64,000 bases of DNA from Bugula neritina (GCA_964035545.1 OZ037766.1:32309773-32373772), one strand, 5' to 3'; positions 1-12,743 are shown, counted from the stretch's first letter. The notes: generated by a model not told the origin, from the letters alone. Program-made: numbers and translations.

Positions 1-18
1 ATATTCTAAACAATTCAG

Positions 19-165
19 GTATATCTTAGACTAATGCGACATGGACAGACTTTATCTGTAGCCTTTGGTCCTGACATTGTATCAGCTACATGGCTAATAC
101 CTGTTAAAGCTGCTACACTAAATCAGCAGATTACCAAGCATTTCAACACACAAACACTCAGCTGA
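19..165 (+). CDS. terminal exon of an unidentified gene (5' part lies left of the window)
   Basis: A CAG acceptor ends at 18. The frame opening at 19 stays open to a TGA at 163-165, giving 48 residues that start VYLRLMRHGQ and end NTQTLS. An in-frame TAA at 7-9 shows that the reading cannot extend left without splicing, so this looks like a last coding exon. I do not recognise the peptide. It could also be a chance open stretch, because only one splice site can be judged. Confidence 0.35.
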   Translation, partial: VYLRLMRHGQTLSVAFGPDIVSATWLIPVKAATLNQQITKHFNTQTLS

Positions 166-919
166 ATGCTACACTCTAAGTTTTAGGTTAATATAAATTT
201 GTTCCATGAAAAGATAACTTCAAAGCTAATTAGCAATTATTAGAATTTACTGACCTACTTATTTACTCACTTACTTACTTACTACTTACTTACTAACTTA
301 CTTACTTATTCACCTACTTGTGGTCATTCAACAGATTATGGTGCAGTAAGGTGTGAATCAAGCTCAGCCTACCTACTGTAACATGTGTTTATATTAGTGC
401 ACGGTAACTTTATTGTAGGTACTCTGCAGTTCTGTAAAATAACAATTTGAACTGATATAAATGTAGTAGAATTAGAAATATTAGTGAAAATTATCAGTTT
501 AGGTTTAAGACATGAGACTTATGTAGAATATTGTATGGTTGGGTAAACTCTAATATCTTTTTAGATATGTAGAAAGCAAATGTATAACTAAAAGCTTTAA
601 AAACTATAATTGGTATAATGACAGTTGAAGCTTGTATTTGAAAACATCTGTTTTTATTTGTGTGGGCTATTTCTATTATATCTACTCATCAACCTACCAT
701 TTGGCAGGAAATAAAACACTAAATGAATATAAATAAATAAACAACATTATATAACACTAAAGATTGTTAACTATGCATAATAAAAGTATAAATAAAGAAT
801 AAAGTATACAATATTGTTATAAAAATATGGCTTGTATCGCATGGCATAGCAGATTAAGCATGTATTAATAATAAAAATATTTATAAATATATTTTATATA
901 TTATAATATATATGATAAA
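166..919. other. intergenic, no gene seen; short ACTT repeat
   Basis: AT-rich DNA between the unknown exon and the 3' end of SLC36-A. It holds an ACTT/CTTA tetranucleotide run at about 254-310 and several AATAAA-like hexamers (for example near 710 and 790) that could serve the + strand gene. I see no coding signal. Confidence 0.5.
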
Positions 920-3900
920 CTATGATTGTAAAGAAGTGCTGCCAAGGCCTTGCAGGAGCTGTTGGATGCTGACAACAGTGCCAGACACGAAACACAGCAC
1001 ACCAAACAGCATGATGACGATGTCTTTGGTGAACATTATCCAGTAATATTTCCGCTCTTTCCTGTCTGGCCAGAAGGTCATCATCTCCAGAAGAGGTGGG
1101 AATATTAGAGCTAATGCTGACGATGCAATTGACCCTATCAGAGATATGAGTAGGTTTAGGAACTCCCCGAATATTGCAGCCACCGCAACTGTTGAAAATA
1201 CAACAAAGATAAGATGCTACAGTGTTAGGTAATGAACAGTAAAGGTGATTAGTCTTGAGAAATTGTTTCTTGAAGTTGTCAAGAATTAATATTCGAAGTT
1301 GTAACTTACAAGTCATGATGGCAAGCAGAGCCCGTACGATGTAGTCAAAACAGTTTGGTCCAATGGCTTTGGCCGCACGACTCGTGGCAATTGTTGGCCC
1401 AAAGATATTCAGCGGCACGTAAAACTGCACGGCATATGTTACAAACACACTGATGCTAAACAGTATCTGCACAACAATGCCATACCTGAAAATAACCAAA
1501 CAACATTCTCAGTAAACTAGAAGATTTCATTTAGACATGTGCTGTACAGTTGTTTATGGTAATCATGCTAACCAGGAGGTTAGGTTCAGAGTTATGCTAT
1601 CTTGAATATTCTCTCCAAACTGAATGTAGCCAAAGAACCCTACAGTGATGTAGAGAACACAGATTATGGTCATCCCGAGGTTGAGAACTCCAAACGCAGA
1701 GGAGAAGGCTTGCGGCTCTCTCATTCTGTTCTCTATTGGAAGAATCTGCAACAATCTGCAGCAAGTACCAGTAACAACCTGCAGCAGGCACAAGTAGCAA
1801 TCTGCAGCAAGTACCAGTAACAACCTGCAGTAGGTACAAGTAGCAATCTGCAGTAGGTACAAGTAGCAATCTGCAGCAAGTGCCAGTAGCAATCTGCAGT
1901 AGGTACAAGTAACAATCTGCAGTTGGTACAAGTAACAACCTGCAGTTGGTACAAGTAGCAATCTGCAGCAAGTACCAGTAGCAATCTGCAGTAGGTACCA
2001 GTAACAATCTGCAGCAGGCACAAGTAGCAATCTGCAGTTGGTACAAGTATCAATCTGCAGCAAATACAAGTAGCAATCTGCAGCAGGTACAAGTAACAAC
2101 CTGCAGCAGGCACAAGTAGCAACCTGCAGTAGGTACAAGTAACAACCTGCAGCAGGCACAAGTAGCAATCTGCAGTAGGTACAAGTAACAACCTGCAGTA
2201 GGTACAAGTAGCAACCTGCAGCAAATACAAGTAACAACCTGCAGTTGGTACAAGTATCAATCTGCAGCAGATACAAGTAACAACCTGCAGTTGGTACAAG
2301 TATCAATCTGCAGCAAATACAAGTAACAATCTGCAGCAAGTACCAGTAACAATCTGCGGTAGGTACAAGTAGCAACCTGCAGCAAGTATCAGTAACAATC
2401 TGCAGCAGGTACAAGTAGCAATCTGCAGCAAATGAAAGTAACAAACACTAGCTGGGCTATTATCTTTCATTCATCTCACAAAACCCAGCACACTGTTCTC
2501 AAGTACTTCTTTATTGCTACAAAACATCTAATAGACTTACCAAACCTATTGACTCAAAGGAAAATATGGCTGTACCAAAGTATAGCGGGATTTCCGACCA
2601 GCTCTGTATCAAGGGTAGACGACTCACAGATTTGAGCTCTTCGTATATCAACACGTAGTAGAGTATAACTCCAAGACCAATAACTGACGCCATGTTGGCT
2701 ATTAGAGAAAATGGTGCTAAATGTTTCATATCTTTGATAAATATCAAAGGAATGAGAAGAGCCAGTGTGATAAGTTCATAGATCTGCAAGCTGATTGGGT
2801 AGTTTGGGCGATAGTCCGCCGAATCTGGAACATTCCCTATGCTTTTCTCCACAACCTGTTTAATAGCATACAAACAAGCTGTAAATGTTAACTTTAGTTA
2901 AATAAAAATTAATTCATAAATTTTTTATAGAATTAAATTAGAAGCTGATAGTCTGGGCTTATTTGCCTGAAAGTTGAAAGATAAAAACAAACTCAGCGTA
3001 TCACGTAACATTTTGATATTTTGTAGCAAATATTAGGATAAACAACAAATATTAATAAATATTTAAATGAAAACAATCGGATTATGTTGATGTGAAATTC
3101 TTTTTTTTCAAACTGTGTAAGTTTGATTCTTACCAGTTTGATATTTGTAGGAATGAAAATCATGTAAATGCAGCAGAAGCCAAATTGAGTCAAAACGATA
3201 AAGCAGTTCACCACAATCCTACAAAAACATGGACGCAGTCAAAACTTTCTGAATGATAGAGCCAAATATTGACAAAATGTATTTATTTTGGTGACCAACA
3301 GGGGGCAACGGGGAGATTAGCGGACACAGGGGGAGAGCTGTTATGTGATGGTAAACTGTATTTCATTAAAGCACCTAGCTGCACGAGGCATTTTAGAAGA
3401 TGGAGTTGTGATAGACTTGACAGCATTTGCAGTCACATCAGCATAATCCATGTGTTCACAGTTGTTCCTACAAGATAGTAGAAGAGAGAGTATATTTCTA
3501 ACCTTGACAAATTGCAACAAATGTATAACATATATACTACTAACTACTACACTATAATAATTCAACATCACTATAAATCATATAATATTGTGAATTTGTA
3601 GCAGTATAGTGCTACAACCTTGTGCTGTGTATAAGTGAGAGCTGTAAACGCAACTTAGAAGCCTCATAACTTCATCACATTAAAGAAGGGGAGGGTAGCA
3701 TGCTCACCCTTTCTCTATAGAGTCCAGAATCTAGATACTTATATAAAGTAGTTACAGGTTAATACAGCACAAAGTACACTCAACTGCAACAGCTTGCATG
3801 TATATATTGCTGTAATTAGCTGCATGAAATGTATTCTATGTGGCACAGATAGCATACATAGAAAGCTGCTGAATTCAGTTCATGTAGAAATTACATCTTG

Positions 3901-6367
3901 TCTTAAAGTGTAAGTTACATTTAGTTCTGTAATAATCTGGGAAAATTAATTTCTATCTCTATTAGAGTATATTTATATATATGAGTCATAAATCCACAAC
4001 ATAGACTATCTTCTAGCATTTCTTACTATAAGTTTTCATTTTTATGACTTCTATAGTATCAATCATAAATACATTATACATTATACAACATGGCAGAGGA
4101 GGGTCAACTTGTTGTACTAATGCTTTATGTATGTTTATCAAATGATATACTAACCAACTGCATTCAATATATTTTACACTGACATATTATTTATTCAGTT
4201 TGATTGGACTCAGTATGTATAAAGTTTTCTAATAAACTATACAAAAGAGTTTCTAGGCAACATTTAAACACGAGTGTGTTGTAGACTTCCTCCTATAGTA
4301 TGTGCAATTTGTAGTGTTGTGTTTACCCAGTGGCCTCCGTGGTGTAATGGTAGCACAGGTTCGATTCCCAGTGGGGCAATTATTTTTCACAATTCTATGT
4401 TGAGGTGAACAAATAGGAGACAGTTTGATTTTCAATATTCATAAAAATGTCTGAATTGCAGACCTCCTTCTGGTTATCACAACTTTTCGATAGAAACATG
4501 TTATGTTGTTCACTTATAGCTGCCCTTTACTCAAGGTTCACTTTACTGCTTATACTTTTCTCTAATTATATCCTATCTCTTACTATTCACTATTTCTTCT
4601 GGGGATATCTGAGGACACCTGAGCATACCCAAGGATACTCGGGGACCCCTTACGATGCATGAAGAAACCTGAAAATACTTGGAGACACTCAGAAACACCT
4701 GAGAGCACATGGAGACACCTGAGGACACCTGAGGGTATCTCAGGATAGCTGGAGTTACCTGAGGATATATGAAATCGCCAGCATTCTAAGTTTATTGCAA
4801 ACTGTTGAGGCATTGCATGGATTAGCCGTAATTTCAAAGAGTTCAATATTCCCTGTGACCTTGGCAGCTCCTACATTGACTCAGTCTTAACCCGTATTAG
4901 CGCAGCATCATATAAAACTTGTGTTTAGTGTATAAGCCTTATGACGGTACAGGGTGGCTGAACATATGCCCTCCCTGGAGCTTATGAATCAGCCTTACAC
5001 TCTGGGGCTTAGGCTATGCTAGAGCTGCACCACTAAGCCCACTATAGGCTGTACCACACAATTAGGTCGTTAGCTATGGTTTAAGTGTGAACCATGGGCT
5101 CAAGTTTATAAGCAAATAAGCAGGTTTTTCTACAAATTATAGAACATTGAATTAAACTGGTAGGAATAAGAACTTACTTTCTACAGAGATAGTGAGAACA
5201 TTTCACTAGAATGTGCATACAGTGTACACAGATAACTCCAAGTACAGCCAACATCACCGTACCAAACTGAAATGCAAAGCAGGAAACACCCAAATCAATA
5301 TGGAAGTGTCATGCTTTGTTAACAAAAAACTTCAATATATTACTGTGAATTAATTTTGATTAGATATTTAATTTTGACAGCTCAATTTATCCTATCAAGT
5401 TTAGGCTGTACTTTTCTTTTGCATAGCGGTACATTGAAAGCTTTATTATATGTAGCATATATTTTTCATTAGAATTTAAAAAGCTCAACACTAAAAAGCA
5501 TCAAATTGACAATGCATTGAGTTGGGTGTCATCCAGATAGACGCTTCCCAGTTAGAATTTATTTATCTATTTTAGTACAAGTTATAACCCAGTTGAGAAG
5601 TTTAATGCGTCACCAAGCTGAAGGCAAAACCTAGATCTAATCTACTTACTAATCAAGTAGTACTGAATGATTATTAACTTCACTCAGATTATAAACTTAA
5701 AGACACTCACTAGAATACCAGCATGTGAGAATGCTATAGGCAGAGATAATATCCCTGGACCAATGTTGCCTTTGAGAACATTCATAATAGTTCCGAAATT
5801 TCTGAAACAAAAGAGTATAAATTATATGTTACAGTTGTTTAATTGGATAAGACAGTTTATTTCAAAATTAATTTCAGTTTTAGTTCAAAATTCTAGCATT
5901 TCACCAAAATTTGAATTTTAAAAGATCGATTTGAATTTTTAAGGTAGAGACCAAAAAATTAGAAAAGAAGTTTTTGAGACAGAGTTCCTTTGGACTAAAC
6001 AAAATAGAGTAAGAGAAGATACTTACATAATTATATGATATAACTACAATCTAACAGTTACTTAAGCATATCATTCAAAGAATATAACTCCAAACTTAAA
6101 GCAATCATGCAAGAGTATTTCGACTTTGTACATGAAAGAGTTAGTTCAAATGTCAAGTATCTTTGACATTTATTTTTGTGCTGAATATTTTGAGACTGCA
6201 CTAATTGTAACTTACGAGATTCCGTCTTCTCTAACTCTGATATCCGTCTGCTTTGCCTTCTCAACAATTCCATTTTTTGTTTGATAAACAGAAATACGCC
6301 CTTTACCCAGCAGTGTTTCCTTTTCTGAACAACCGTTCTCTAACTTTTCTGCTTCTGAACCGTCCAT
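920..6367 (-). CDS. SLC36: SLC36-type proton-coupled amino acid transporter (copy A), nine coding exons
   Basis: Coding exons, 5' to 3' on the minus strand: 6367-6216, 5801-5711, 5266-5178, 3467-3375, 3218-3134, 2855-2541, 1745-1573, 1485-1310, 1188-920. All join in phase and give 480 aa. A hydrophilic 50-residue N-terminus starts [12 protein letters not shown]. It leads into the first membrane segment with motif [13 protein letters not shown], the signature of SLC36/PAT carriers in the AAAP superfamily. About ten more hydrophobic stretches follow, including [18 protein letters not shown] and [10 protein letters not shown]; the C-terminal exon carries [17 protein letters not shown]. Family members import small amino acids with protons at plasma or lysosomal membranes. 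The substrate cannot be read here. The donor after exon 4 (AG/GTGCTT) is weak. The start is the first ATG compatible with exon 1, and exon 1 has the same length (152 nt) as in copy B. Confidence 0.9.
1751..2436. repeat. 23-bp minisatellite in SLC36-A intron 6, running into the 3' splice site
   Basis: About 30 head-to-tail units of roughly 23 bp; on the + strand each is AATCTGCAGNNGGTACAAG plus a short GTARC tail. On the gene strand every unit carries TGCAG(A/G)TT, like the real acceptor TTGCAG/ATTCTTCC at 1746/1745. The period is not a multiple of three, so the long minus-strand open frames here show a 23-residue cysteine-rich repeat and are not genes. Confidence 0.9.
4333..4378 (+). other. 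truncated tRNA-like relic or SINE head
   Basis: The segment starts GCCTCCGTGGTGTAATGG and continues to GGTTCGATTCCC...GGGGCA. It has a good A-box (TGGTGTAATGG) and a perfect B-box core (GGTTCGATTCC) but no anticodon arm, so it is only 46 bp. It lies in SLC36-A intron 3. It reads as a decayed tRNA or a tRNA-derived SINE fragment, not a working tRNA. Confidence 0.4.
4598..4772. repeat. degenerate ACCTGAGGAC-type short tandem repeat
   Basis: Variants of ACCTGAGGACACCTGAG recur every 10-20 bp inside SLC36-A intron 3. Open frames over it are repeat artefacts. Confidence 0.6.
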
Positions 6368-7427
6368 TTCCTCTGCATGGTTTGAGTTACAAACTCAAGT
6401 TTTAGAATATAAGAATTCCAACTAATGGAAAATTTCCCATTAACACTGCACGTGTATGGAACTATTGACATTGCGTATATTTAAAAGCCTACCATTATAT
6501 TTGTGCTCTACTATGATTGGTCAGACTATCATTTGCAAGGAGTTATCCCCCTGTTGCTAGAATATTATGCATGCTAAACCAGTTCTAAGGTAGACTGCAA
6601 TTTGTTCATGTAGAGGCCAAATCAGTCCCATGCATAGTGGTAAGCATATGTGTTTCATATATTTCTTATATACAAAGTCAATTTCTATCATACAATGCAT
6701 TGCATTATAATATTATATTACAATATTATACTACTTTGAAATATGTCTTGAAGAATGTATGTTGTTGTTGTATGTATGTTGCTATGTATAAAGGTGATTA
6801 AAGTACAGCTAAAGGTTGGCAATGTGTTACAAATTAGTTATTCATAGCTTGACATCTTGTGCTTGCATAATTTGCTCATTTATTACTTTGCTGTAACTTT
6901 GTCTGACTGTAAATTATATACAAACTGTGGTATATTGGCACATGGCCCTATATAATATATAATATTCACAGTCCCTGTTGCATAGCTATAGTATCAAAGT
7001 GTGTGTGGTACTTTACTATTTCTTGATGCTCCGAAAATTTAACACTTTTAGTGCAAAGAAGTTTTAGTAGTATCTAATTTTCTAATTGTTGGTTTATTGT
7101 TTAAAAAACACTAAAAAATACATTCATATTTTCTTAAAAGAAAATCAACCAATGCTAAAAATGTATTTCTAAAATAAATTAAATCATAATAATACTATAT
7201 ATTGTACATCAAAGTACAATCAGCCATACAATGTTTGTTAGATAAGATTATTCTAACATTTGCAGCTGAATGTTTTTATGCCTTGCACTATACTACTACC
7301 TGTAGTTAAATTTACCTGTACTGCTATGCTTATTTGTAGAATAATGATTCATCTCATTATAATGGTAGTGAACAGTAGCAGTAAGTGTACAGAGTAGAGC
7401 TAGAGTTGTGTTCGTCTGCTGAAAAGC
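6368..7427. promoter_or_regulatory. shared divergent promoter region of the two SLC36 genes
   Basis: 1,060 bp separate the start codons of two head-to-head genes. Visible motifs are a CACGTG E-box at 6449-6454 and an inverted CCAAT box (ATTGG) at 6516-6520, both nearer to copy A. No clear TATA box could be assigned and transcription starts are unknown. That this region drives both genes is inferred from geometry alone. Confidence 0.5.
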
Positions 7428-10400
7428 ATGTCGTCTGCAAGTGCAGAAGACAGTTTAGTTCTGAGTGATGTAAGCAACTCTGAAGAAAAAGAAGCACTAC
7501 TTAAGGACTCAACGCCAGAGTATGGGACTCAAAGAGACTCAGAGCTAAAGCCTTTTCCTTCGAGGACAAATGGAGTCTCGTGAGTTTTAAATTATGTTGT
7601 TTTTTTGTCGATTTATTTATTATAACGGCTATCAAATGAGTGCTCCAATTAAGGGTTTCATTTAATAATTAGAAATTTAAAACAATCATGCTGTTGGTAA
7701 TTGAATGCACAATCAAAAGTTTTAAGCTTTTTCCCTTTTTAAAGCAGAATAAATTAGAATACAGATCGAATATTCATTCATATTAATTCAAAAATAACAT
7801 AAATGTAGTAACTTGTGTGTTGTGCGTGAACAAAAACAAAACAGGTTGTTGCAAAAAATTTGAACAAGTGACTAATTATTGGTGCTGATGCTAACTTGTT
7901 GAGAAGGAAATGTATTGACTGTAGTGTCTATAAATAAAGCATGTTGGAGAAAACTTGAATCAAGCGAGTTAGAAAAACTATACATAAACATTAACAAAGC
8001 CACCTAAGTGATGGCTGCTATAATAGTTATAATGACTTTGGCTTCGACTTTTGACATTTCATGGAAGCTTTTGATCGGCTATTGTTGAATGCACTGGTTT
8101 AGTATAGTAAAGATAAAAGTCTAGAAGGCCCTGAGAAAGATAGTGGGGGGGGGGGTGCTTTATACCCCTGCATACTTCTGATTTTGACCACTGCTGCACT
8201 GTTGAACCTTTTTGCATTTAGTTATTTCTAATTATCATTTTCTGAACAGTAAAATTGTGTGTAAACTGTATATATGTTAACTTTTAATAGAGATTTTTAA
8301 CTTCTTGAATTATAAAAGCTACAGGATAAATAATTATTTTCTCGTTAGCAGTCATTTAAAGTGAGTTGAAACTTAGCAACTTTCAGCTTTGTACATATTA
8401 ATGCATATGTCAGTGCGTTTCTTGTAGGAATTTTGGTACTATAATGCACATAATAAACGCTAATGTATCCACTGGTATACTGGCCATGCCTGTAGCATTC
8501 TCACATGCTGGTATTTTGGTGAGTGTTAATAATAGCTTTATATAACTTATATCTAACTGTTCTACAACTATATAAGTCAAAAGATAACTTGTCAAACGTC
8601 CTGTAGTTGTAACTTATTCTGAATTGGGATGCATTTCTTAGAATATAATCCATTGTTGTTGCATTATATTATATTACAAAACTTAGACCATTATATGAAC
8701 ATAAACATTGTAGGCAATTTTTGCTACTTATGAATGTACATTATATATAGTACCGCAATAAATTAGGATACATTCTATAGGATTCATAAATATACCATGT
8801 AATCTATAAGACCCTATAGAGCAGTTGAGTGAATATGTAGTAACAGTTTTGAGACAGTATTAATAGACATGTTCAACATGGCTGGTTTAAGAATTTATTG
8901 TTGTATACTCAGTGATCAGGGTTGTACTGACTCTGAATTAATTTGAAATTGCATGTTAGCTTTTACTGAATATTATGCAGCGTTACTCTATTGATTGGTT
9001 TGTGAGTTTTATTATTGTTTCAGTTTGGTACAGTGGTGCTGGCTATGCTGGCAGTTCTCTGTGTACATTGTATGCACATTCTAGTGAAATCATCTCACTA
9101 CCTCTGTAGAAAGTAAGTGTTTACTATTTCTCTCTCTCTCTCCCTCTCTCCCTCTCTCCCTCTCTCCCTCTCTCCCTCTCTCCCTCTCTCCCTCTCTCCC
9201 TCTCCCCCTCTCCCCCTCTCCCCCTCTCCCCCTCTCCCCCTCTCCCCCTCTCCCCCTCTCCCCCTCTCCCCCTCTCCCCCTCTCCCCCTCTCCCCCTCTC
9301 CCCCTCTCCCTCTCTCCCTCTCTCCCTCTCTCCCTCTCTCCCTCTCTCCCTCTCTCCCTCTCTCCCTCTCTCCCTCTCTCCCTCTCTCCCTCTCTCCCTC
9401 TCTCCCTCTCTCCCTCTCTCCCTCTCCCTCTCTCCCTCTCTCCCTCTCTCCCTCTCTCCCTCTCTCCCTCTCTCCCTCTCTCCCTCTCTCCCTCTCTCCC
9501 TCTCTCCCTCTCTCCCTCTCTCCCTCTCTCCCTCTCTCCCTCTCTCCCTCTCTCCCTCTCTCCCTCTCTCCCTCTCTCCCTCTCTCCCTCTCTCCCTCTC
9601 TCCCTCTCTCCCTCTCTCCCTCTCTCCCTCTCTCCCTCTCTCCCTCTCTCCCTCTCCAATCTAAAGGCTTGTATATACCCTTTAGCTAAGAGAGAAAGTT
9701 AAAATTTTGGTTCAATTAAAATTGAATTCCCTTTCTATCACCAAGTACAGTTAAAATATACAATCTGAGCTATTTACTTTCTTCTAGAGCCAACAAAGAC
9801 CATTTAGACTATGCCGATGCTGCAGAGACAGCTGTTAAGTTTCTACCCTCATCTACTCCTAAGTTGTGTAAAGCTGCAAAGTAAGTACTATAGCAGCCAA
9901 TCTACTTTTTTTAGTAATGGTTGCCGGGGATAGGGTGATATGCCCCCTTTCAAACTTATAGTTGTGGGAAAAATACATCATTGTACATAAACCTTCCTCT
10001 AAAAGGTTACACACAGCTACGTTAATTGGCTTCTTAGGTGCTGTTTTCCAATTAGTATTGTATAAACTCTATTGAATTGCAACTGGTTTGAATTTTTCAT
10101 CTTTTGAAACACCTATCTACAAAACGCTGAGAAAAAACTAAAAATGGTATTAGTGTACATTTTATTGAGGGTAACTTTTATCTTTATTAGTGGTTATATA
10201 CTGAAGAATAAAAATATAGTTATATTTTTAAGAATGCAGATCTTTGTAACTATAGAAAAATATTTATGAAGCTTCTACAATGAATGGTTTATTATTATTA
10301 TTACTTATTTCTACAGATATACCGTGAATTCCTTCCTAATACTCATACAGTTTGGGTACTGCTGTGTTTATGTACTCTTTATAGCAAAGAACGCTCAGCT

Positions 10401-12740
10401 GGTGAGTCATAACCCATCAATTATACTCTTTGGTAGTGCTCCGTGCAGCACCCTATACGTATCTTTAAGCTCTTTAGTAGTGCTTGTTACAGCACTCTGT
10501 GCATTATTTAAATACTGTTATAGGTAGTGTTTGTACCAGTTTTCATGCTTATAAGCATTATATCATAATAATTCTAATGGGTAAATTTGTTCTAAAGATA
10601 TTGCTTTCGCAATACCAATCTCATAGTAATAGCATGTATGCAGCAGCAAATATTTGATATAGTATGTTTATATTTCCAATCATGTAATTATTATAACTTG
10701 GAATTTTGGAATTGTGTCCTTACAGTTATAATTGTATAAGTTTATTCTCATGGTGATGTTTTACTCTTAAAACCTTGTATAGATGGTACTAGTCTTCCCG
10801 CATTAAAGCAGAGTAAATGCACATATGGCAGCCACTTTACTAACCTTTGTAGTACGACTTGTATTAACTCGTACTATAACAATGTTGTAGATTGTGAATC
10901 AGTATAGTGGAAATAGTTTGGAGTCGTCTACACAAACTTACTCTATGAATATTCAGCAGTATGAAGTGATAGTAGCAGTATTTCTAATTCCTCTAGTGTT
11001 TATAAGAGACATGAAAATTCTGGCCCCCTTCTCCATGTTGGCCAACCTAACGTCTATAGTTGGACTCATCATTATTCTCTATTACATACTAGTGGCTGAA
11101 ACACTACAGCCTGTAAGTCGTTTGCCCTTGATCAAGAGTTGGGCGGAAATTCCATTATATCTCTCAACGGCCATTTATGCTTTCGAGGGCATAGGCGTGG
11201 TAAGCATTTGCTAGAAGATATTTTAGTATATTTAGTAAATCAGAAATTACAGGAATATTTTTATACATTGTGGAAGCTTTCTTTTACAATTGTCCCAGTT
11301 TAGCACCTGCATCTCAAATAGAAGTAATATAGTACCATTATCAAATGCACAATTCATCACACACATGTTTATGAATTCTGATACTGCTGTTTATAAAGTC
11401 ATATATTTTGTTATTTGTACATTAAATATTGGATTTTTCCAGCGTATAGCCATGTATCCAATTCATAACATATAATATAGTTTTTATTCTACACATACAT
11501 ATAATTATGTATTCAATGCATAATATATATGTATAGCCTCTGTTCTAGTTATTGCCAGTTGAGAATAAGATGAGGGAACCTCAAGCTATGCCCTCCATGT
11601 TTGGGGTACTCAATGTTGGTATGACTGTAGTCTGTGTTCTCTACATCACAGTAGGGTTCTATGGCTATATTGAGTTTGGAGATAACAGTCAAGATAGCAT
11701 AACTCTTAATCTAACATCGTGGTGAGTAGCACAGTATTGAGTCGGAATTTCCGCTCAAATGATGAGTAGTAGTAGGAATAGTATGAATATATTATGTATA
11801 ATGCTATGATTTTTATTCGACAACATACTGAAAAGATATAATATGATTCTCAATGCCCACACCCATCAAGTTCTAACCGTTGTGATGTTACTGTAGGTAC
11901 GGCACCGCAGTGCAGGTTCTGTTTAGCATATGTATCTACATATCATATGCAATACAGTTCTACGTGCCTCTAAACGTCCTTGGACCAGTCATAGCAGCTA
12001 GTCGTCCGGCAGAAATCATTGGACCAAATCTATTTGATTACATAACTAGAGCCACACTAGTCCTAATCACAGGTACATCTACAGTCTACATTATAAAGAA
12101 ACATTTTACCTGCTGAACTTCATTACAAAATATGACACACTAATAGTACCAAGTATAGTAATTTTAATTGTCTTAAATTAGAAAAAAAATGTAATTAATG
12201 ATTTTGTTGATTAAAAAGCTCTAGCTTTGCATTACAGAATAAGTTGCTTCATTGCCTTATAATATTATACACAAAGATTCCTGCTACGTATGCTATGATA
12301 TGTAGTGTCTCAAGTAGTCATTATTAGTTAGCACAATCAACTGCAGTGAGCTAGGAATTGACGTTTTTCAAGCACATATTATATTACTTTTTCATGCTAG
12401 AAAACTATATTTCGTATGTCACAGTTAAAGTTTGACCATTGACTACGCAGTCAGAAGTTTGTTGATGACTCTTGTAGTTGGAATAGCCGCCATTGTGGAC
12501 GAGTACCTGAATCTGTTAATAGCTCTGGTTGGTTCAGTCGCATCTGCGGCTCTAACTCTCATATTTCCTGCCGTCTTAGAAATCCTCACCTTCTGGCCAG
12601 AAAGAAAGAGCATCAGACACTTCTGGATAATGTGCAGTAAAGACATTTGTATTTTTGTGTTTGGTATTCTATGCTTTCTATTCGGCACAGTAACAGCTAT
12701 GCAAAACCTTATTCAAGAGCTCAGTACAACAGTTATATAG
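7428..12740 (+). CDS. SLC36: SLC36-type proton-coupled amino acid transporter (copy B), nine coding exons
   Basis: Exons 7428-7579, 8428-8518, 9024-9112, 9788-9880, 10317-10401, 10891-11199, 11549-11721, 11897-12072 and 12478-12740 join in phase to 476 aa. Seven of the nine exons match copy A in length to the base. The N-terminus begins [14 protein letters not shown]. Exon 3 ([18 protein letters not shown]) is close to copy A. Exon 8 carries [10 protein letters not shown] and exon 9 [20 protein letters not shown]. In the first membrane segment the family motif KGNIG is replaced by NANVS (about residues 60-64), which may alter transport. The start is the ATG whose exon gives the same 152 nt as copy A. 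The exon 9 acceptor CTTGTAG/TTGG was chosen because it aligns residue for residue with copy A. A possible poly(A) signal is AATAAA at 13112-13117. Confidence 0.9.
9129..9656. repeat. octameric CTCTCTCC microsatellite in SLC36-B intron 3
   Basis: About 528 bp of CTCTCTCC units with a central block of CTCTCCCC units, starting only 16 bp after the exon 3 donor (9112/9113). Both strands stay open as SLSPSLPL or EREGERER peptides, which are repeat artefacts. It forms a strand-asymmetric polypyrimidine tract on the sense strand. Confidence 0.95.
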
Positions 12741-12743
12741 TCA

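Noticed and set aside
1751-2436. CRISPR array
   Set aside because: Head-to-tail 23-bp units without unique spacers, in a eukaryotic intron; the same applies to the 27-bp and 55-bp arrays.
1563-2444. 293-codon cysteine/leucine-rich minus-strand frame
   Set aside because: It is the 23-bp array read through into the true exon 1745-1573; the repeat part is intron.
9090-9689. 190-codon frames rich in SPSLPL and REGERERG
   Set aside because: Pure octameric microsatellite inside a well-defined SLC36-B intron.
12432-12477. Exon 9 of SLC36-B starting upstream with IDYAVRSLL
   Set aside because: It would duplicate the end of exon 8 in the protein. The CTTGTAG acceptor at 12477 gives an exact alignment with copy A.
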